NCBI GenBank assembly: GCA_932521025.1 | Contig: OW051469.1 | Span: 3,856,398 to 3,920,397 of the forward strand | DNA from: Oscheius onirici | Taxonomy: Eukaryota > Nematoda > Chromadorea > Rhabditida > Rhabditidae | DNA: 64,000 nucleotides | Direction: 5' to 3' | Part shown: piece after piece, positions 63,396 to 64,000 of the stretch | How the letters are laid out: each line of letters starts with the position of its first letter | How positions within the stretch are numbered: position 1 is the stretch's first letter | Program-made: the position numbers and the translations under genes | Notes under the pieces: generated by a model | Told to the model about the DNA's origin: nothing | Seen by the model: only the letters and a program-made list of their open reading frames with translations | The model's database searches: none

Positions 63396-64000
63396 TCAGT
63401 GGCTAAACGTCCCGGTCAATGGCAAAGCCGTAGTGCCCAAAACCATTTCTTTCAAAAATTTACAAAAGTCATAGTATCCTGTCTCCCCCTCCAAATGTTT
63501 GTCCTTTATGACAAATGAAATATTTATCTTTCCTGTGCAACCTCCAGAAATGACAGCTGTATGAATTTTCAGCTCTTGAAGCTTCTTCTTAGTACTCGCA
63601 CTGATATGGCTTCGATAAGAATCCCAAACTAGCAGTCGGTTCCCAAAAAGAGAGGTTCCAAGGATTTTCTGTAGATAGAAGCTGGTCGTCTCATCATTCA
63701 TCCAATTCTGTCCAGCCCAACATAGAATCATCTTGTGACCGAATTCGCGGGTTATTTCAGGAACTAGCTTCTTTCTCGGTAGCATCACAAACGGCCGTAG
63801 CTTTGTTCCGTCACTGCGAGCTGTCAACATGACTGTAACTCGACTTTTATCGTGGCCCGTAGTTTTAACAGAAACCTGAAAATTGCACATTTCAACAAAC
63901 TGAAAAAATACCTCTTTGACTCCTTTTTCCGATACGGTGAGACTATACGAAGCGTTCAACTAAATTGCTGTCTCATCACAAGCTAACATTTCCGAAAAAT
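63396..64000 (-). mobile_element. Pogo/Tigger-type transposase, catalytic portion, continues past window end
   Basis: The minus strand shows a DDE pogo-type core: CDETAI at the first Asp, then LTVSEKGVKEV, VKTTGHDKSRVTVMLTARSD with GTKLRP, GQNWMNDETTSFYLQ and the second Asp in LLVWDSYRSHIS. A 36-bp intron (GTATTTTTTCAG...TTTTCAG, about 63877-63912) removes residues not in the family pattern and joins KEV to SVKTTGH. Just before it a TAG replaces a residue after CDETAI, so this copy is probably dead. The third acidic residue and the tail were separated by the LINE insertion. Confidence 0.8.

Overview
This is a eukaryotic window, almost certainly from a nematode. Introns are mostly 35-60 bp with TTTTCAG/TTCCAG 3' ends, several start codons sit a few bases after a TTTTCAG-type acceptor with no upstream exon in view (as expected for spliced-leader trans-splicing), and gene content is nematode-like (atypical PKC, Ski/Sno family, FoxB/LIN-31-type forkhead, XRN1, MTR4, an F-box-like family). 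I cannot name the species. Exon models were built by hand from splice signals; nearly all close exactly in frame (for example XRN1 4623 nt = 1540 aa, MTR4 3132 nt = 1043 aa, aPKC 587 aa, Ski-like 644 aa).

Layout: 1-4.5 kb holds a decayed LTR-type retroelement (gag and protease, minus strand), an orphan gene with a possibly damaged 5' end, and a Tc1/mariner transposase tail. 5.0-7.0 kb (-) is a C2H2 zinc-finger gene; 7.5-8.6 kb (+) an F-box-like gene; 9.0-9.2 kb (-) a 68-aa secreted peptide; 9.7-11.5 kb (+) a secreted histidine acid phosphatase; 11.5-12.4 kb repeats and a 5'-truncated choline/ethanolamine kinase. 12.5-15.1 kb (-) is a likely two-gene operon, NAC-alpha then deoxyribose-phosphate aldolase. 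15.9-24.2 kb (+) holds ALG2 mannosyltransferase, 2-Cys peroxiredoxin and atypical PKC. 24.2-28.3 kb is a repeat nest (two large foldbacks, a hAT remnant) with a 59-aa gene. 28.8-38.4 kb (+) is a 12-exon Ski/Sno-like gene. 39.5-39.9 kb is a small orphan gene; 40.0-45.2 kb (-) XRN1; 46.4-48.0 kb (+) a Cys-rich secreted protein; 49-51.9 kb (+) FoxB; 52.1-52.4 kb (-) a small secreted protein; 53.4-59.1 kb (-) MTR4 with a phospholipid scramblase gene nested antisense in one intron. 59.5-64 kb is repeats: a large foldback and a pogo-type DNA transposon split by a CR1/jockey-like LINE.

Themes: cytoplasmic 5'-3' decay (XRN1) and nuclear exosome helicase (MTR4) lie 8 kb apart. aPKC, ALG2, DERA and peroxiredoxin lie together here, and as I recall they also lie together in one interval of C. 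elegans chromosome II (F09E5), which suggests conserved microsynteny. At least ten tRNA-like modules (A box, B box, often a T-run after them) are scattered through introns and repeats; none looks like an intact tRNA gene. No CRISPR, rRNA or bacterial features are present.
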